This document shows, piece after piece, positions 1 through 9,796 of a DNA stretch of 58,460 bases (the stretch's first letter is position 1; each line of letters starts with the position of its first letter). The translations under genes and the position numbers were made by a program. The stretch spans positions 72,001-130,460 of the forward strand of contig CABZZR010000002.1 in the NCBI GenBank assembly GCA_902530215.1, written 5' to 3'. Origin of the DNA: an uncultured Pelagibacteraceae bacterium (lineage in GTDB: Bacteria; Pseudomonadota; Alphaproteobacteria; Pelagibacterales; Pelagibacteraceae). The notes beneath the pieces are model-generated. The model was not told the DNA's origin. It saw nothing but the letters and a program-made list of their open reading frames with translations, and searched no databases.

Positions 1-991
1 ACTCTTCAAGTTTATGAATAGTAAAATTTATTCTATGGTCAGTAACCCTTCCTTGAGGAAAATTGTAAGTTCTTATCCTTTCTGATCTGTCGCCGCTACC
101 AATTTTACTTTTTCTATCTTGAGCTCTTTCCGCATCCTTTTTTTTTCTTTCTTCCTCATACACTCTGGATCTTAAGATTTTCATAGCTTTCGCTTTATTT
201 TTATGTTGTGATTTTTCATCTTGTTGACTAACAACTATTCCTGAGGGAATGTGAGTAATCCTAACTGCGCTGTCTGTCGTATTTACTGATTGACCGCCTG
301 GTCCACTTGACCTAAATACATCAATTCTTAAATCTTTTTCATTTATCTTTAAATCTATTTCCTCAGCCTCCGGGAGAACAGCAACTGTCGCTGCAGAAGT
401 ATGGACTCTTCCTTGAGTTTCTGTTGTTGGAACTCTTTGCACTCTATGAACTCCAGATTCGTATTTGAGAGTAGAGTATACATTTTGACCTTTAATAAGA
501 GCTATAACTTCTTTAAAACCCCCGGCTTCACTTTTTGACAAACTTATAATTTCAATATTCCAATTTTTAATGGAACAAACTTTTTCATACATTTTAAAAA
601 TATCTGCAGCAAACAAGGAAGCCTCCAAACCACCAGTACCTGCTCTAACTTCAATTATTGCATTCTTTTTATCAGCTTCATCCTTTGGTAATAAAAATAA
701 CTTTAAATCTTTTTCATCTTTTTCGTGTTTGTTTTTAAGATCCAATAATTCTTTTTTTGCCAACAAAGACATTTCTGACTCATTTTTTTTGTCTTCTATT
801 AATGATTCTAGTTCTTCCTTATCTTTTTCATAAGAACTATAAGATTTTGCTACCTCTATAACCTCTCCTAGAACTGAGTATTCTTTAGATTTATTTATAA
901 AATTTTTTTTGTCTAATTGTCCTGATGCAAGTTCTTTTTCTAAATTGTTATAATCGTCAATTATTTTTTTAATTCTTAATAAGGATATCAT
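1..991 (-). CDS. prfA: Peptide chain release factor 1 (3' end cut by window edge)
   Basis: Class I release factor that reads UAA and UAG stop codons and triggers hydrolysis of peptidyl-tRNA on the ribosome. The frame is open from the ATG at 991 down to base 1, giving 330 residues; the family is about 355-360 long, so roughly 25-30 C-terminal residues lie outside. The catalytic GGQ loop is read as SSGPGGQ (bases about 285-305). The stop-codon recognition region reads [20 protein letters not shown], so the PxT tripeptide of RF1 is present as PTT and not the SPF of RF2. It follows ispG by 11 bases and is probably cotranscribed with lysC and ispG. The partner methyltransferase prmC often follows and would be outside the window. 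Confidence 0.95.
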   Translation of the reverse strand, partial: MISLLRIKKIIDDYNNLEKELASGQLDKKNFINKSKEYSVLGEVIEVAKSYSSYEKDKEELESLIEDKKNESEMSLLAKKELLDLKNKHEKDEKDLKLFLLPKDEADKKNAIIEVRAGTGGLEASLFAADIFKMYEKVCSIKNWNIEIISLSKSEAGGFKEVIALIKGQNVYSTLKYESGVHRVQRVPTTETQGRVHTSAATVAVLPEAEEIDLKINEKDLRIDVFRSSGPGGQSVNTTDSAVRITHIPSGIVVSQQDEKSQHKNKAKAMKILRSRVYEEERKKKDAERAQDRKSKIGSGDRSERIRTYNFPQGRVTDHRINFTIHKLEE

Positions 992-1002
992 TAAATGACT
1001 TT

Positions 1003-2100
1003 TTAATTCTTTTTTATATCTTGAACTTTTGCTTCTACTAATTTTACTATTTGGTTTACAATGTTTTTAGTCGCTATTTTTTTATGAGGAACGCCTGATA
1101 GGTAAAGCATATTGCTACCTTGCCCGCCGCCAGTAAGGCCTATTTGAGTTTGCGCTGCTTCGCCTGGCCCATTAACAACGCATCCAATTATAGATAATGT
1201 TAATGGTTCTTTTATATGGGCCAATTTTTCCTCTAAAATTTTAACTGTGTCAATTACAGGAAACGCTTGTCTAGCGCAAGATGGGCAAGAAATAATGTTA
1301 ATCCCTCTGGCTCTTAGATGTAAAGATTTAAGTATTTCATAGCCTACTTTAACTTCTTCAACTGGATTTGCTGACAACGAAACTCTTATCGTATCCCCAA
1401 TACCTTCCATTAATAAAGTCCCTATGCCTATTGAAGATTTAATGCTACCACTTTGTAATCCTCCTGCTTCTGTTATTCCAAGATGTAATGGATAATTAGT
1501 TTTTTTTGATAATAGCCTATAAGATTTTATTGATAACATTACATCTGATGATTTAACACTTACTTTTAAGTTAAAAAAATCTTCGTCTTCGATTAAGTTT
1601 ATATTATTTTGTGCACTTTCAACTAATGCCTCTGGACAAGGCTCTTTATATTTCTCTAATATTTTTTTTTCTAATGAACCTGCATTTATTCCTATTCTCA
1701 AAGAACAATTATAGTCTTTCGCTGACTTAATTATTTCTCTAACTTTTTCTTTTGATCCTATATTGCCAGGATTAATCCTTAAACAATTTGCCCCCGCTTG
1801 CGCAGCCTCAATTGCACGTTTATAATGAAAATGAATATCTGCTACAATTGGTACTTTAGTTTGTTTTATAATTTTCTTTAAAGCTAAAGTTGATTCTTTG
1901 TCAGGACATGAAACTCTAACGACCTCGGCTCCAGCTTCACTGAGCTGATTTATTTGATTTACTGTAGATTTAATATCACTTGTTAGTGTGTTAGTCATTG
2001 ATTGAACTACTATTGGGAAATTTCCACCAATATTAATATCACCAACTTTGATAACATTTGTTACTTTTCTTTGAATTTTTCTAAAGGGCCTAATTTCCAT
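1003..2100 (-). CDS. ispG: 4-hydroxy-3-methylbut-2-en-1-yl diphosphate synthase
   Basis: Penultimate enzyme of the MEP isoprenoid pathway; it converts ME-cPP to HMBPP using a [4Fe-4S] cluster. At 365 residues it is the normal short bacterial form. The TIM-barrel part carries [10 protein letters not shown] near the N-terminus and [10 protein letters not shown] around residue 87. The cluster cysteines are visible in [12 protein letters not shown] around residue 271 and in [11 protein letters not shown] further on. It starts 4 bases after the lysC stop and ends 11 bases before prfA, so the three probably form one transcript. The pathway supplies the prenyl precursors that UbiA uses for the ubiquinone side chain. 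Confidence 0.96.
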   Translation of the reverse strand: MEIRPFRKIQRKVTNVIKVGDINIGGNFPIVVQSMTNTLTSDIKSTVNQINQLSEAGAEVVRVSCPDKESTLALKKIIKQTKVPIVADIHFHYKRAIEAAQAGANCLRINPGNIGSKEKVREIIKSAKDYNCSLRIGINAGSLEKKILEKYKEPCPEALVESAQNNINLIEDEDFFNLKVSVKSSDVMLSIKSYRLLSKKTNYPLHLGITEAGGLQSGSIKSSIGIGTLLMEGIGDTIRVSLSANPVEEVKVGYEILKSLHLRARGINIISCPSCARQAFPVIDTVKILEEKLAHIKEPLTLSIIGCVVNGPGEAAQTQIGLTGGGQGSNMLYLSGVPHKKIATKNIVNQIVKLVEAKVQDIKKN

Positions 2101-2104
2101 TAAT

Positions 2105-3319
2105 TTAATCTAAATTAAAATTTTTGTGTAGAATTTTAATTGCCTCTGAAGTTTTTTCTTCATTTACTAGAACAGATATTTTAATTTCTGAGGTAGAAAT
2201 TGCAATAATATTTATGTTTGCATCAGCTAATGATTTGAACATTTTATATGTAATTCCAGGACTGACGATCATTCCAGCTCCTATAATCGACACTTTTGCT
2301 ACTTTATCATCATAAACCAATTTTTTGTAATTAATTTTAGTTTTAATATCATTCATTAATTTAATAGATTGATCCAATTGATCCCTTTTAATTGTGAATG
2401 TTACATCAGTTTCTTTTCCATCTGGTGAAATATTTTGAATAACCATATCCACATTTATATCGTTTTGACCTAATGGCTCAAAAATTTTTGCAGCTACTCC
2501 TGGTCTATCTTTAACACCAATCAAAGTAACTTTGGCATCGTTCTTTGAAAAGCTTATCCCTGTTACAGATTTTTCATAATCTAATTTTGCATCAGGCAAA
2601 ATTTTTGTTCCTTCCTTTTCTGAAAAGGTAGATCGAACATGTATTGAAATATTATTAAGCATTGCTATTTGGACTGCAGAAGCTTGCATAATTTTAGTTC
2701 CCAATGAAGCCATTTCTAAAATTTCCTCATAAGAAATTTTATCAATTTTTTTGGCCTGTGAATGCATGTTTGGGTTAGTGGTATAAACACCCTCAACATC
2801 AGTATATATTTCACAAAAATCTGCATCAAAAAATTTTGCTATTGCTACAGCTGATGCATCAGATCCGCCTCTTCCAATAGTCGTTAATCTAAAAATATTT
2901 GAAACTCCTTGAAAACCAGGTATGATGGGTATTCCTCCCGATTTTAAAAATTTACTAATTTCATCTGTGTTAGATCTATATATTCTAGAGGCATTATGTG
3001 GTCCTTCGGTTATTATTGGAATTTGCCAACTTAACCAAGATCTTGACTTACATCCTTGATCAATAAGAGCTGCTGATAGCAGTGAAGATGACATTTGTTC
3101 TCCAGTTGCCAGCAAAACATCGAGTTCAGCCTTATCATAATTTTTTGAAATTTTTTTCGACTTTTCAATTAAATCGTTTGTTTGACCTGCCATAGCAGAA
3201 ACAACCACGATAATTTCGTCATTATTGGTTTTTTTCTTCTTAATCAGACTTGCAACATTGGTAATTTTTTCAATACTACCAAGAGAAGTACCTCCAAATT
3301 TTATAACTACTCTAGCCAT
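2105..3319 (-). CDS. lysC: Aspartate kinase
   Basis: Phosphorylates aspartate, the first step toward lysine, threonine, methionine and diaminopimelate. The N-terminal kinase domain begins with KFGGTS (residues 7-12) and contains [12 protein letters not shown]. The C-terminal third holds two ACT repeats ([17 protein letters not shown] and [20 protein letters not shown]), which normally bind lysine or threonine for feedback inhibition. At 404 residues it is the usual monofunctional form, not fused to homoserine dehydrogenase. It is divergent from ubiG with 74 bases between, and leads the lysC-ispG-prfA unit. The lysC/ubiG divergent pair is common in alphaproteobacteria. Confidence 0.96.
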   Translation of the reverse strand: MARVVIKFGGTSLGSIEKITNVASLIKKKKTNNDEIIVVVSAMAGQTNDLIEKSKKISKNYDKAELDVLLATGEQMSSSLLSAALIDQGCKSRSWLSWQIPIITEGPHNASRIYRSNTDEISKFLKSGGIPIIPGFQGVSNIFRLTTIGRGGSDASAVAIAKFFDADFCEIYTDVEGVYTTNPNMHSQAKKIDKISYEEILEMASLGTKIMQASAVQIAMLNNISIHVRSTFSEKEGTKILPDAKLDYEKSVTGISFSKNDAKVTLIGVKDRPGVAAKIFEPLGQNDINVDMVIQNISPDGKETDVTFTIKRDQLDQSIKLMNDIKTKINYKKLVYDDKVAKVSIIGAGMIVSPGITYKMFKSLADANINIIAISTSEIKISVLVNEEKTSEAIKILHKNFNLD

Positions 3320-3393
3320 AATAGAAAATTTAATTTAAAATAAACTTAATAATTACTCTTAAATAGAGTATTGCACAAGAAAATCAAAATAAA

Positions 3394-4119
3394 TTGAACA
3401 CGATAAATATTGAAGAAATTAAAAAGTTTGAGAAATTAGCCCATGAATGGTGGAATCCTGTGGGAAAATTTAAACCATTACATAATTTTAATCCAATAAG
3501 ATTAAAGTATATTAAGAAAAAGCTCATTTTCCATTTTTCAAAAAATTCAAAATTATCCAATCCTTTAAAAAAAATGAATATTTTAGATATTGGTTGCGGA
3601 GGTGGATTGATGTCTGAGCCTATGGCAAGATTAGGCGCCAATGTAACTGGCGTAGATGCTTCAAAAAAAAATATAGAAGTTGCAAAACTCCACGCTAAAA
3701 AAATGGGATTAAAAATAAAATATATCCATGGAAATTTAGAGAGTTTAAAATTTAATAAAAAATTCGATGTTATTTTAAATTTAGAGGTAGTAGAACACGT
3801 TGCGAATTTAGACGCATTTATTAACCATTGTTCCAAAGCACTAAAAAATGATGGTTTAATGTTTGTTGCTACATTAAATAGAACATTAAAATCTTATACG
3901 CATGCAATTTTAGGCGCCGAATATATTTTAAGATGGCTACCAATTGGAACCCATGAGTGGGATAAATTTATTACTCCCAACGAATTAGAAAGTTTAGTGA
4001 CCAAAAATAAACTTAACTTGCTAGACACAATGGGTGTTAAATATGATTTGTTAAGTGGCTCGTGGAAATTTGACTCAGATATAAGTGTGAATTATATAAC
4101 CACTATTAAAAAAAATTAG
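3394..4119 (+). CDS. ubiG: Ubiquinone biosynthesis O-methyltransferase
   Basis: SAM-dependent methyltransferase acting on the two hydroxyl groups of the ubiquinone ring precursors. The SAM-binding motif I reads ILDIGCGGGLMSEP (residues 63-76). The N-terminal block FEKLAHEWWNPVGKFKPLH is typical of UbiG. The start is TTG at 3394: it gives the family N-terminus, and no in-frame ATG is available before the conserved block. The 241-residue length is normal. It overlaps the convergent DUF1178 gene by 4 bases at the stop codons. With UbiA in this window it places a ubiquinone-based aerobic respiratory chain in the organism. Confidence 0.93.
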   Translation: MNTINIEEIKKFEKLAHEWWNPVGKFKPLHNFNPIRLKYIKKKLIFHFSKNSKLSNPLKKMNILDIGCGGGLMSEPMARLGANVTGVDASKKNIEVAKLHAKKMGLKIKYIHGNLESLKFNKKFDVILNLEVVEHVANLDAFINHCSKALKNDGLMFVATLNRTLKSYTHAILGAEYILRWLPIGTHEWDKFITPNELESLVTKNKLNLLDTMGVKYDLLSGSWKFDSDISVNYITTIKKN

Positions 4120-4538
4120 TGTTCTTTTTTTCCTGCCCACGGTATTGAAGAAACTTCAATTCCCTCTTCTGCTAATTCTTTCATTTGCTCTGAACTTGCA
4201 GTTCCGTAAATACCTCGAGATTTTTTATCATCATAGTGTATTTTGCGAGCTTCATGAGCAAAATTCTCACCAACATTATCACAATTTTTTTCAATATATT
4301 TTTGAAGTGATTTAATTTTAGTTTTCAATTCCTTGTAAAATTTGGCATTTTTTTTGTCTTTTTCTTTACTTTTATTATAACTCAAATTTGGCGACATTAT
4401 TGATTTTTGTATTTTAGGCGAATTACATTCTGGGCAACTTAAAAGTTTCTTTTTTTTAAGTTTTTCATAATCTTGAGATGTCGAAAACCAACTATCAAAG
4501 TTATGGTTGTTATTACATTTAAGATTGTACTTAATCAT
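4116..4538 (-). CDS. DUF1178 family zinc-ribbon-like protein
   Basis: A 140-residue protein of unknown function. It begins MIKYNLKCNNNHNFDSWF and has a CPEC pair around residue 36; together with C8 this looks like a small metal-binding N-terminal ribbon. A lysine-rich middle follows, then the conserved-looking end with EARKIHYDDKKSRGIYGTAS and EEGIEVSSIPW, the pattern I associate with DUF1178 (PF06676), which is widespread in alphaproteobacteria. It is convergent with ubiG (4-base overlap) and sits 38 bases downstream of argJ on the same strand, so it may be read from the argJ transcript. I infer no biochemical role. Confidence 0.82.
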   Translation of the reverse strand: MIKYNLKCNNNHNFDSWFSTSQDYEKLKKKKLLSCPECNSPKIQKSIMSPNLSYNKSKEKDKKNAKFYKELKTKIKSLQKYIEKNCDNVGENFAHEARKIHYDDKKSRGIYGTASSEQMKELAEEGIEVSSIPWAGKKEH

Positions 4539-4576
4539 AGAAATTAATTTAATATTAAAATTATTAAATACAAGTA

Positions 4577-5881
4577 TTAGTTTCTGTAATCTGCATTAAT
4601 ATCTACATATTCTTTTGTGAAGTCACATGTATATACTGTGTGTGATGCGCTGCCCATTCCCAGATCAACTTCTACAACAACAGAACCCCACTTCATGTAT
4701 TCTTTCACATCCTTTTCGTTATAGCTATCAGCCTGGTTTCCTTTTTCTACAACTAAAATATCTCCAAATTTTATTTTTAATCTGTTTATTAAAATATTTT
4801 CTTCTGTCTTACCTATTGCCATAATTATTCTGCCCCAGTTTGGATCTTCACCAGCTATGGCAGTTTTAAATAATGGAGAGTTTGCTATTGAAAATCCGAT
4901 TCTTTTTGCTATCGATGATGATCTTGCCTGAACTACTTTAACTGTAATAAATTTTTTTGCTCCCTCTCCATCTGCAACTATTTGTTTAGATAGATTTAAC
5001 ATAACTTTATGTAAAGCATTTTCAAACTCTTTAAGCTTTGGATCTAAGACATTATAAATTTTTGAATTTTTAACCTTACCCGTTGAAAAAATTACTACCA
5101 TATCGTTAGTCGAAGTGTCGCCATCTACCGTTATTGAGTTAAAAGTTGTTGAAACACATTTTTTTAAAATAGCTTTTAAAAATGCTGAAGGAATATCTGC
5201 ATCAGTAAAAATAAAAGATAGCATTGTTGCCATATTTGGAGCAATCATTCCTGAGCCTTTTGCAATACCTGAAATTTTAATATTTTTATTTCCTATTTTA
5301 CATTCTTCGTATGCTAATTTTGGTTTCGTATCAGTTGTCATGATTGCAGAAGCCGCCTTAAACCATACAAATTTATTTTGCTCAGATTTTAATTTATCTA
5401 TTAAATAACCAATTCTATCTTTTACCTTTTTTGTAGGAAATTTTTCGCCTATTACTCCAGTAGAGGCAAACAATAAATCAGTTGGTTTAATAACTTCTTT
5501 TATACCTTCGGGATTTTGTGCGGCCTTTAGTGTTAGAGATTTTGCCAAATGTTTGGATATTTCTTTAATTGCTTCAGCGCCCTGTATACCGGTAAATGTG
5601 TTTGCATTTTTTGTATTGACCAGTAAAGCCTTAATAAAAAATTTTTTTATTCTTAAATTCCAATTAATACAACATGATGTAATTTTTGATTTAGTATAAA
5701 TTGCAGCATATTTAGCTCCATCTTTAAAATAAAATAATGTTAGATCATCTCTTCCATCACCGTATAGATCTGCAGAAACTGATGAGATAGAAAGGCCATC
5801 GATTTGTCCTAATTCTTGAAATTCCCCCATCTTGGAGCTTTTAATATTGGGATTTAACAAATTTTTTAAATTAATTGTCAT
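4577..5881 (-). CDS. argJ: Bifunctional glutamate N-acetyltransferase / amino-acid N-acetyltransferase
   Basis: Moves the acetyl group from N-acetylornithine to glutamate, closing the arginine acetyl cycle, and in bifunctional forms also makes N-acetylglutamate from acetyl-CoA. The protein is 434 residues. The self-cleavage site is in KGSGMIAPNMATML: cleavage is expected between Ala218 and Thr219, leaving Thr219 as the new N-terminal nucleophile of the beta chain. The motif DGDTSTNDM follows. It is divergent from secA across 62 bases. With argB, argD and argF also in this window, most of the acetylated-intermediate route to citrulline is visible, spread over separate loci. Confidence 0.95.
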   Translation of the reverse strand: MTINLKNLLNPNIKSSKMGEFQELGQIDGLSISSVSADLYGDGRDDLTLFYFKDGAKYAAIYTKSKITSCCINWNLRIKKFFIKALLVNTKNANTFTGIQGAEAIKEISKHLAKSLTLKAAQNPEGIKEVIKPTDLLFASTGVIGEKFPTKKVKDRIGYLIDKLKSEQNKFVWFKAASAIMTTDTKPKLAYEECKIGNKNIKISGIAKGSGMIAPNMATMLSFIFTDADIPSAFLKAILKKCVSTTFNSITVDGDTSTNDMVVIFSTGKVKNSKIYNVLDPKLKEFENALHKVMLNLSKQIVADGEGAKKFITVKVVQARSSSIAKRIGFSIANSPLFKTAIAGEDPNWGRIIMAIGKTEENILINRLKIKFGDILVVEKGNQADSYNEKDVKEYMKWGSVVVEVDLGMGSASHTVYTCDFTKEYVDINADYRN

Positions 5882-5943
5882 ATGTGTTTAAATTTTAAAC
5901 TTTAATGATTATATAAATACCATTAATTATTATAAATTATATC

Positions 5944-8574
5944 ATGCTTAACATTAATAAATTATTAAGTAAATTTTTTAAAAATACTAATGAAAAAGAG
6001 TTAGATATTCTTAAATCTACTATTATTCAAATTAATAGTTTAGAAAATGAAATTAGTAAATTGAAAAAAGAGGATTTTCCAAAAAAAACCCAGGAATTAA
6101 AAAAAAAATTAAATAATAACCTTAGTTTGAATAAAATTTTACCCGAAGCGTTTGCCTTGGTAAGAGAGGCCTCAAAAAGAACTTTGAATGAGAGGCATTA
6201 CGATGTTCAAATGATGGGAGGAATTATTTTACATCAAGGAAAAATTGCTGAAATGAAAACTGGAGAAGGAAAAACTTTGGTGTCTACTTTGCCGGTATAT
6301 TTAAATTCTCTTTTAGAAAAAGGTGTCCATATAGTTACAGTAAATGACTATTTGGCAAAGAGAGATTCGGAGTGGATGGGAAAAATTTATAACTATCTAG
6401 GCACAAGCTGTGGATGTATTTTAAATGGAATGGAAGATGCAGAAAGAAAGAAAAATTACCAATGTGATGTTACTTATGGAACTAACAGTGAATTTGGATT
6501 TGATTATTTAAAAGATAATATGAAGTATTCATTGGATGAAGTCGTTCAAAGAGGACATGAGTTCTGTATTGTCGATGAAGTAGATAGTATTTTAATTGAT
6601 GAAGCGAGGACTCCTCTTGTTATATCGGGAGCTGTTGAAGATAAATCTGACAAATATTTTGTTGCCAACAAAATAGTAAAATCTTTAACCAAGGATCACT
6701 ATGAAATAGATGAAAAAAATAGAAATGTTTTTCTATCTGAAAATGGCATAGATAAAATTGAAAAAATGCTTAACAATCAAAAAATTTTAAAAAATAATAA
6801 TTTCTATGACCCTCAAAACATGGGTTTAGTTCATCACATTAACCAAGCTCTAAGAGCAAATTCTTTATTTTCTAAAGATACTGATTACATTGTTAGAAAT
6901 GGAAAAGTAGAATTAATTGATGAATTTACTGGTCGAGTTTTGGAAGGGAGAAGATATTCTGATGGTTTACATCAAGCTATTGAAGCTAAAGAAAATGTTG
7001 AAATCCAAACTGAGAACCAAACACTAGCATCAATAACATACCAAAATTATTTCAGACTTTATAAAAAACTTTCGGGTATGACTGGAACAGCTCAAACTGA
7101 AGCTGAAGAATTTTTTGATATTTATCGTTTAAATACTGTTTCAGTTCCTACAAATCAAAAAATGATAAGAAATGATATGAATGATCAAATTTTTAGAACA
7201 GCTAAAGAAAAAAATGATGCAATAATTAATCAAATTACTTCCTGTAATAAAAATGGACAACCTGTATTGGTCGGAACAACAAGTATTGAAAAATCAGAAC
7301 AAGTATCTTCTTTGCTTAAAAATAAAAATATAAATCACAAAGTTTTAAACGCAAAATATCATGAGGAAGAGGCAAAAATTATTGCACAAGCTGGGAAAAA
7401 AGGTGCAGTGACAATTGCAACAAATATGGCTGGAAGAGGTACGGATATTCAATTGGGTGGAAATTTAAGTGTAATGCTTAGTGAAAAAGAAAAAATAAGC
7501 GAAGAAGAAAAAAAAGAAATAACAAAATTACATGCCGGACAAAAAAAAGAAGTAAAAAGTCTTGGCGGGTTATTCATTGTAGGAACAGAAAGGCATGAAA
7601 GCAGAAGAATTGATAATCAGCTTCGTGGAAGATCGGGCAGACAAGGAGATGAAGGAAATTCAATTTTTTTTATAAGTTTAGAAGATGATTTGATGAGAAT
7701 TTTTGGCTCAGAATCAATAGACTCAATATTAAAAAAATTTGGCCTTAAAGAGAATGAGTCTATTAATCATCCGTGGATCAATAAAGCGCTGGAAAGAGCC
7801 CAGCAAAAAGTTGAGGCTAGAAATTTTGATATAAGAAAATCATTATTAAAATTTGATGATGTAACAAACGAACAAAGGCAGGCTATTTTTTCACAAAGAC
7901 AAGAAATTTTGAACTCAGAAAATATTGAATCAATAACGAATAACTTTTTAAAAGAAATATCATCAGAGTTAAATTTAGAAAAAAATGAACTAAAAAAAAA
8001 TAATAAAGAAAATGATATTAAATTAAAAATTAAAAATATACTTGGAAAATCAATAAAAGAGGATGAACTTAAGAACTTGAATATAAAAACAGATGGTACA
8101 ATTGCCAACATAATTGAAAAAAAATTTAATGATACTAAGCATTTACGTGCTAACTCACTGGGAGATAAAAATAACAATGAATTAGAAAAACGAGTTTTTT
8201 TACAGATACTTGACTTTTCTTGGAGATCTCACTTGCAATATTTAGAAGAATTAAGGCAAGTAATTAACTTAAGGGCTTATGGTCAAAAGGATCCTTTAAA
8301 TGAATACAAAAAAGAAGCCTTTGAACTTTTTGAAAATCTAATTAAAAAAATGAAATATGACTTAATATCTTTTTTAAATAATTTAACAATAATTGAAAAA
8401 GAATCTGTTGAAAAAGATGATCAAGCAAAAGAGATCTTAAAACCAAGTGTTAGTGAATTAAGCCAAAATAAACCTAACTGTTTATTAATTATTAATAAAA
8501 ATAGAAAAATTTCTAGAAACGACAGATGTTTAGAAACTGGAAAAAAATTTAAAAATTGTTGTGGAGCAATTTAA
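5944..8574 (+). CDS. secA: Protein translocase ATPase SecA
   Basis: Cytosolic motor that pushes unfolded preproteins through SecYEG. It is 876 residues, near the family norm. Walker A is MKTGEGKT (residues 104-111), the DEAD-type box is VDEVDSILIDEARTPL around residue 210, and the helicase-like second half has TNMAGRGTDIQLGG and GRSGRQGDEGNS. The C-terminus ends RNDRCLETGKKFKNCCGAI, which resembles the SEC-C zinc/SecB-binding tail but has lost one residue and the second cysteine of the usual CxC. It converges with accA with 2 bases between stop codons. YidC at the other end of the window is the partner insertase. Confidence 0.97.
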   Translation: MLNINKLLSKFFKNTNEKELDILKSTIIQINSLENEISKLKKEDFPKKTQELKKKLNNNLSLNKILPEAFALVREASKRTLNERHYDVQMMGGIILHQGKIAEMKTGEGKTLVSTLPVYLNSLLEKGVHIVTVNDYLAKRDSEWMGKIYNYLGTSCGCILNGMEDAERKKNYQCDVTYGTNSEFGFDYLKDNMKYSLDEVVQRGHEFCIVDEVDSILIDEARTPLVISGAVEDKSDKYFVANKIVKSLTKDHYEIDEKNRNVFLSENGIDKIEKMLNNQKILKNNNFYDPQNMGLVHHINQALRANSLFSKDTDYIVRNGKVELIDEFTGRVLEGRRYSDGLHQAIEAKENVEIQTENQTLASITYQNYFRLYKKLSGMTGTAQTEAEEFFDIYRLNTVSVPTNQKMIRNDMNDQIFRTAKEKNDAIINQITSCNKNGQPVLVGTTSIEKSEQVSSLLKNKNINHKVLNAKYHEEEAKIIAQAGKKGAVTIATNMAGRGTDIQLGGNLSVMLSEKEKISEEEKKEITKLHAGQKKEVKSLGGLFIVGTERHESRRIDNQLRGRSGRQGDEGNSIFFISLEDDLMRIFGSESIDSILKKFGLKENESINHPWINKALERAQQKVEARNFDIRKSLLKFDDVTNEQRQAIFSQRQEILNSENIESITNNFLKEISSELNLEKNELKKNNKENDIKLKIKNILGKSIKEDELKNLNIKTDGTIANIIEKKFNDTKHLRANSLGDKNNNELEKRVFLQILDFSWRSHLQYLEELRQVINLRAYGQKDPLNEYKKEAFELFENLIKKMKYDLISFLNNLTIIEKESVEKDDQAKEILKPSVSELSQNKPNCLLIINKNRKISRNDRCLETGKKFKNCCGAI

Positions 8575-8576
8575 AA

Positions 8577-9695
8577 CTATTTAATTATAATAGAAAATAA
8601 CACAAACGTAAAAATAATACCTGCACCTAATATTAAATATAATTTCTTTTTACTTAAATTAGAAATTTTTATATCTTGTCTAAAAATCTTTTTAATACTA
8701 TCTCCAAAGCTTAATTTGTCTATATAAGGGAAAGTGGATGTGCTTAATTTTCCTGAATTCAAAAATTTCTCTTTTCTTTGATTTATAATTTCGTCTCTAC
8801 TTAGCTTTTGTAATTCTTCTAGATTTTTTTTTAATGAATTAATTATTTTTTTTACTGTTAATTGTCTATCTCTATGAGCACCACCGATTGGTTCTGGAAT
8901 AATTTCATCAATAATTTCCTGTTGCAACAAATCTTGTGCACTCAACTTCATAGCTTCAGCGGCATCAGCAGTTTTCGTAGGATCTCTCCATAATATAGAA
9001 GCACATCCTTCGGGAGAAATTACAGAATAAATTGAATGTTCTAACATTAAAACTTTGTTGGTAGATGCTAAAGCAATTGCTCCGCCAGATCCTCCTTCGC
9101 CTATAATTATTGATATTGTCGGAACTTTTAAAGACATACAGCATTCTATTGAACTAGATATTGCTTCCGCTTGCCCACGTTCTTCTGCTCCTACTCCAGG
9201 ATATGCTCCGGGTGTATCAATAAATGATATAACCGGAATATTAAATTTATCTGCAAGCTTCATTAATCTTATGCACTTTCTATAACCCTCGGGTCTCATC
9301 ATCCCAAAATTTCTTTTAATTCTTGATTCTAAATCATCTCCTTTTTCTTGTCCTATTACTAAAACTGAATTATTTAAAAATTTAGCAAAACCCACAATTA
9401 CAGAATTATCTTCAGCAGAATTTCTATCTCCACTAAGATTGATAAAATCTTCAAATATATTTTCTATATAATATTTTGCTTTAGGTCTTTCCTCGTGTCT
9501 GGCAACTAGAGTTTTTTGCCATCTATTTAAATTTGCATAAATTGTACCCAGCTTTTCATCTAATTCAACTTGTAGTGAGTCTATTTTATCAGTGTTAACC
9601 TCGGAAATACCTTCTTTATCATAGGGATCTTTTAAGTTTGAAAGTTCAGTTTCCAAATTCTTTATTTCTTTTTCAAATTCTAAATAGTTTTTCAT
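8577..9695 (-). CDS. accA: Acetyl-CoA carboxylase carboxyltransferase subunit alpha with membrane tail
   Basis: Alpha half of the carboxyltransferase that transfers the carboxyl group from biotin to acetyl-CoA, giving malonyl-CoA for fatty acid synthesis. The core matches the family: NLSGDRNSAED, FGMMRPEGYRKC, FIDTPGAYPGVGAEERGQ, IGEGGSGGAIALA, ISPEGCASILWRD. The family usually ends near residue 318, just after a segment like RKEKFLNSGKL. Here the frame runs on to 372 residues and ends with a hydrophobic stretch (residues about 351-371, LYLILGAGIIFTFVLFSIII) preceded by SKKK, which looks like a transmembrane anchor. Convergent with secA; divergent from glcB. Confidence 0.94.
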   Translation of the reverse strand: MKNYLEFEKEIKNLETELSNLKDPYDKEGISEVNTDKIDSLQVELDEKLGTIYANLNRWQKTLVARHEERPKAKYYIENIFEDFINLSGDRNSAEDNSVIVGFAKFLNNSVLVIGQEKGDDLESRIKRNFGMMRPEGYRKCIRLMKLADKFNIPVISFIDTPGAYPGVGAEERGQAEAISSSIECCMSLKVPTISIIIGEGGSGGAIALASTNKVLMLEHSIYSVISPEGCASILWRDPTKTADAAEAMKLSAQDLLQQEIIDEIIPEPIGGAHRDRQLTVKKIINSLKKNLEELQKLSRDEIINQRKEKFLNSGKLSTSTFPYIDKLSFGDSIKKIFRQDIKISNLSKKKLYLILGAGIIFTFVLFSIIIK

Positions 9696-9747
9696 TTAAA
9701 TTAATTTATTGAATTAAAAAAACATTTTATATAAAAATTAAGGTTAA

Positions 9748-9792
9748 ATGAATACAAATATAAAAATTAGTGGCGAAATTTTGTCGAAATAA
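9748..9792 (+). CDS. Short upstream ORF ahead of glcB (14 codons)
   Basis: An ATG at 9748, five to six bases after an AAGG Shine-Dalgarno-like element, opens a 14-residue frame ([14 protein letters not shown]) closed by TAA at 9790-9792. The stop lies 4 bases before the likely glcB start codon, which has no ribosome-binding site of its own. This layout suggests a leader peptide that feeds ribosomes onto glcB by termination and reinitiation. It could also be chance, as the alternative glcB start GTG 9770 lies inside it in another frame. Confidence 0.35.
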   Translation: MNTNIKISGEILSK

Positions 9793-9796
9793 CAAT

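Noticed and set aside
7767-8177. Long antisense ORF inside secA
   Set aside because: It mirrors the reading frame of a conserved gene, is rich in Phe, Ser and Leu as expected from antisense of Lys/Glu codons, and has no family features.
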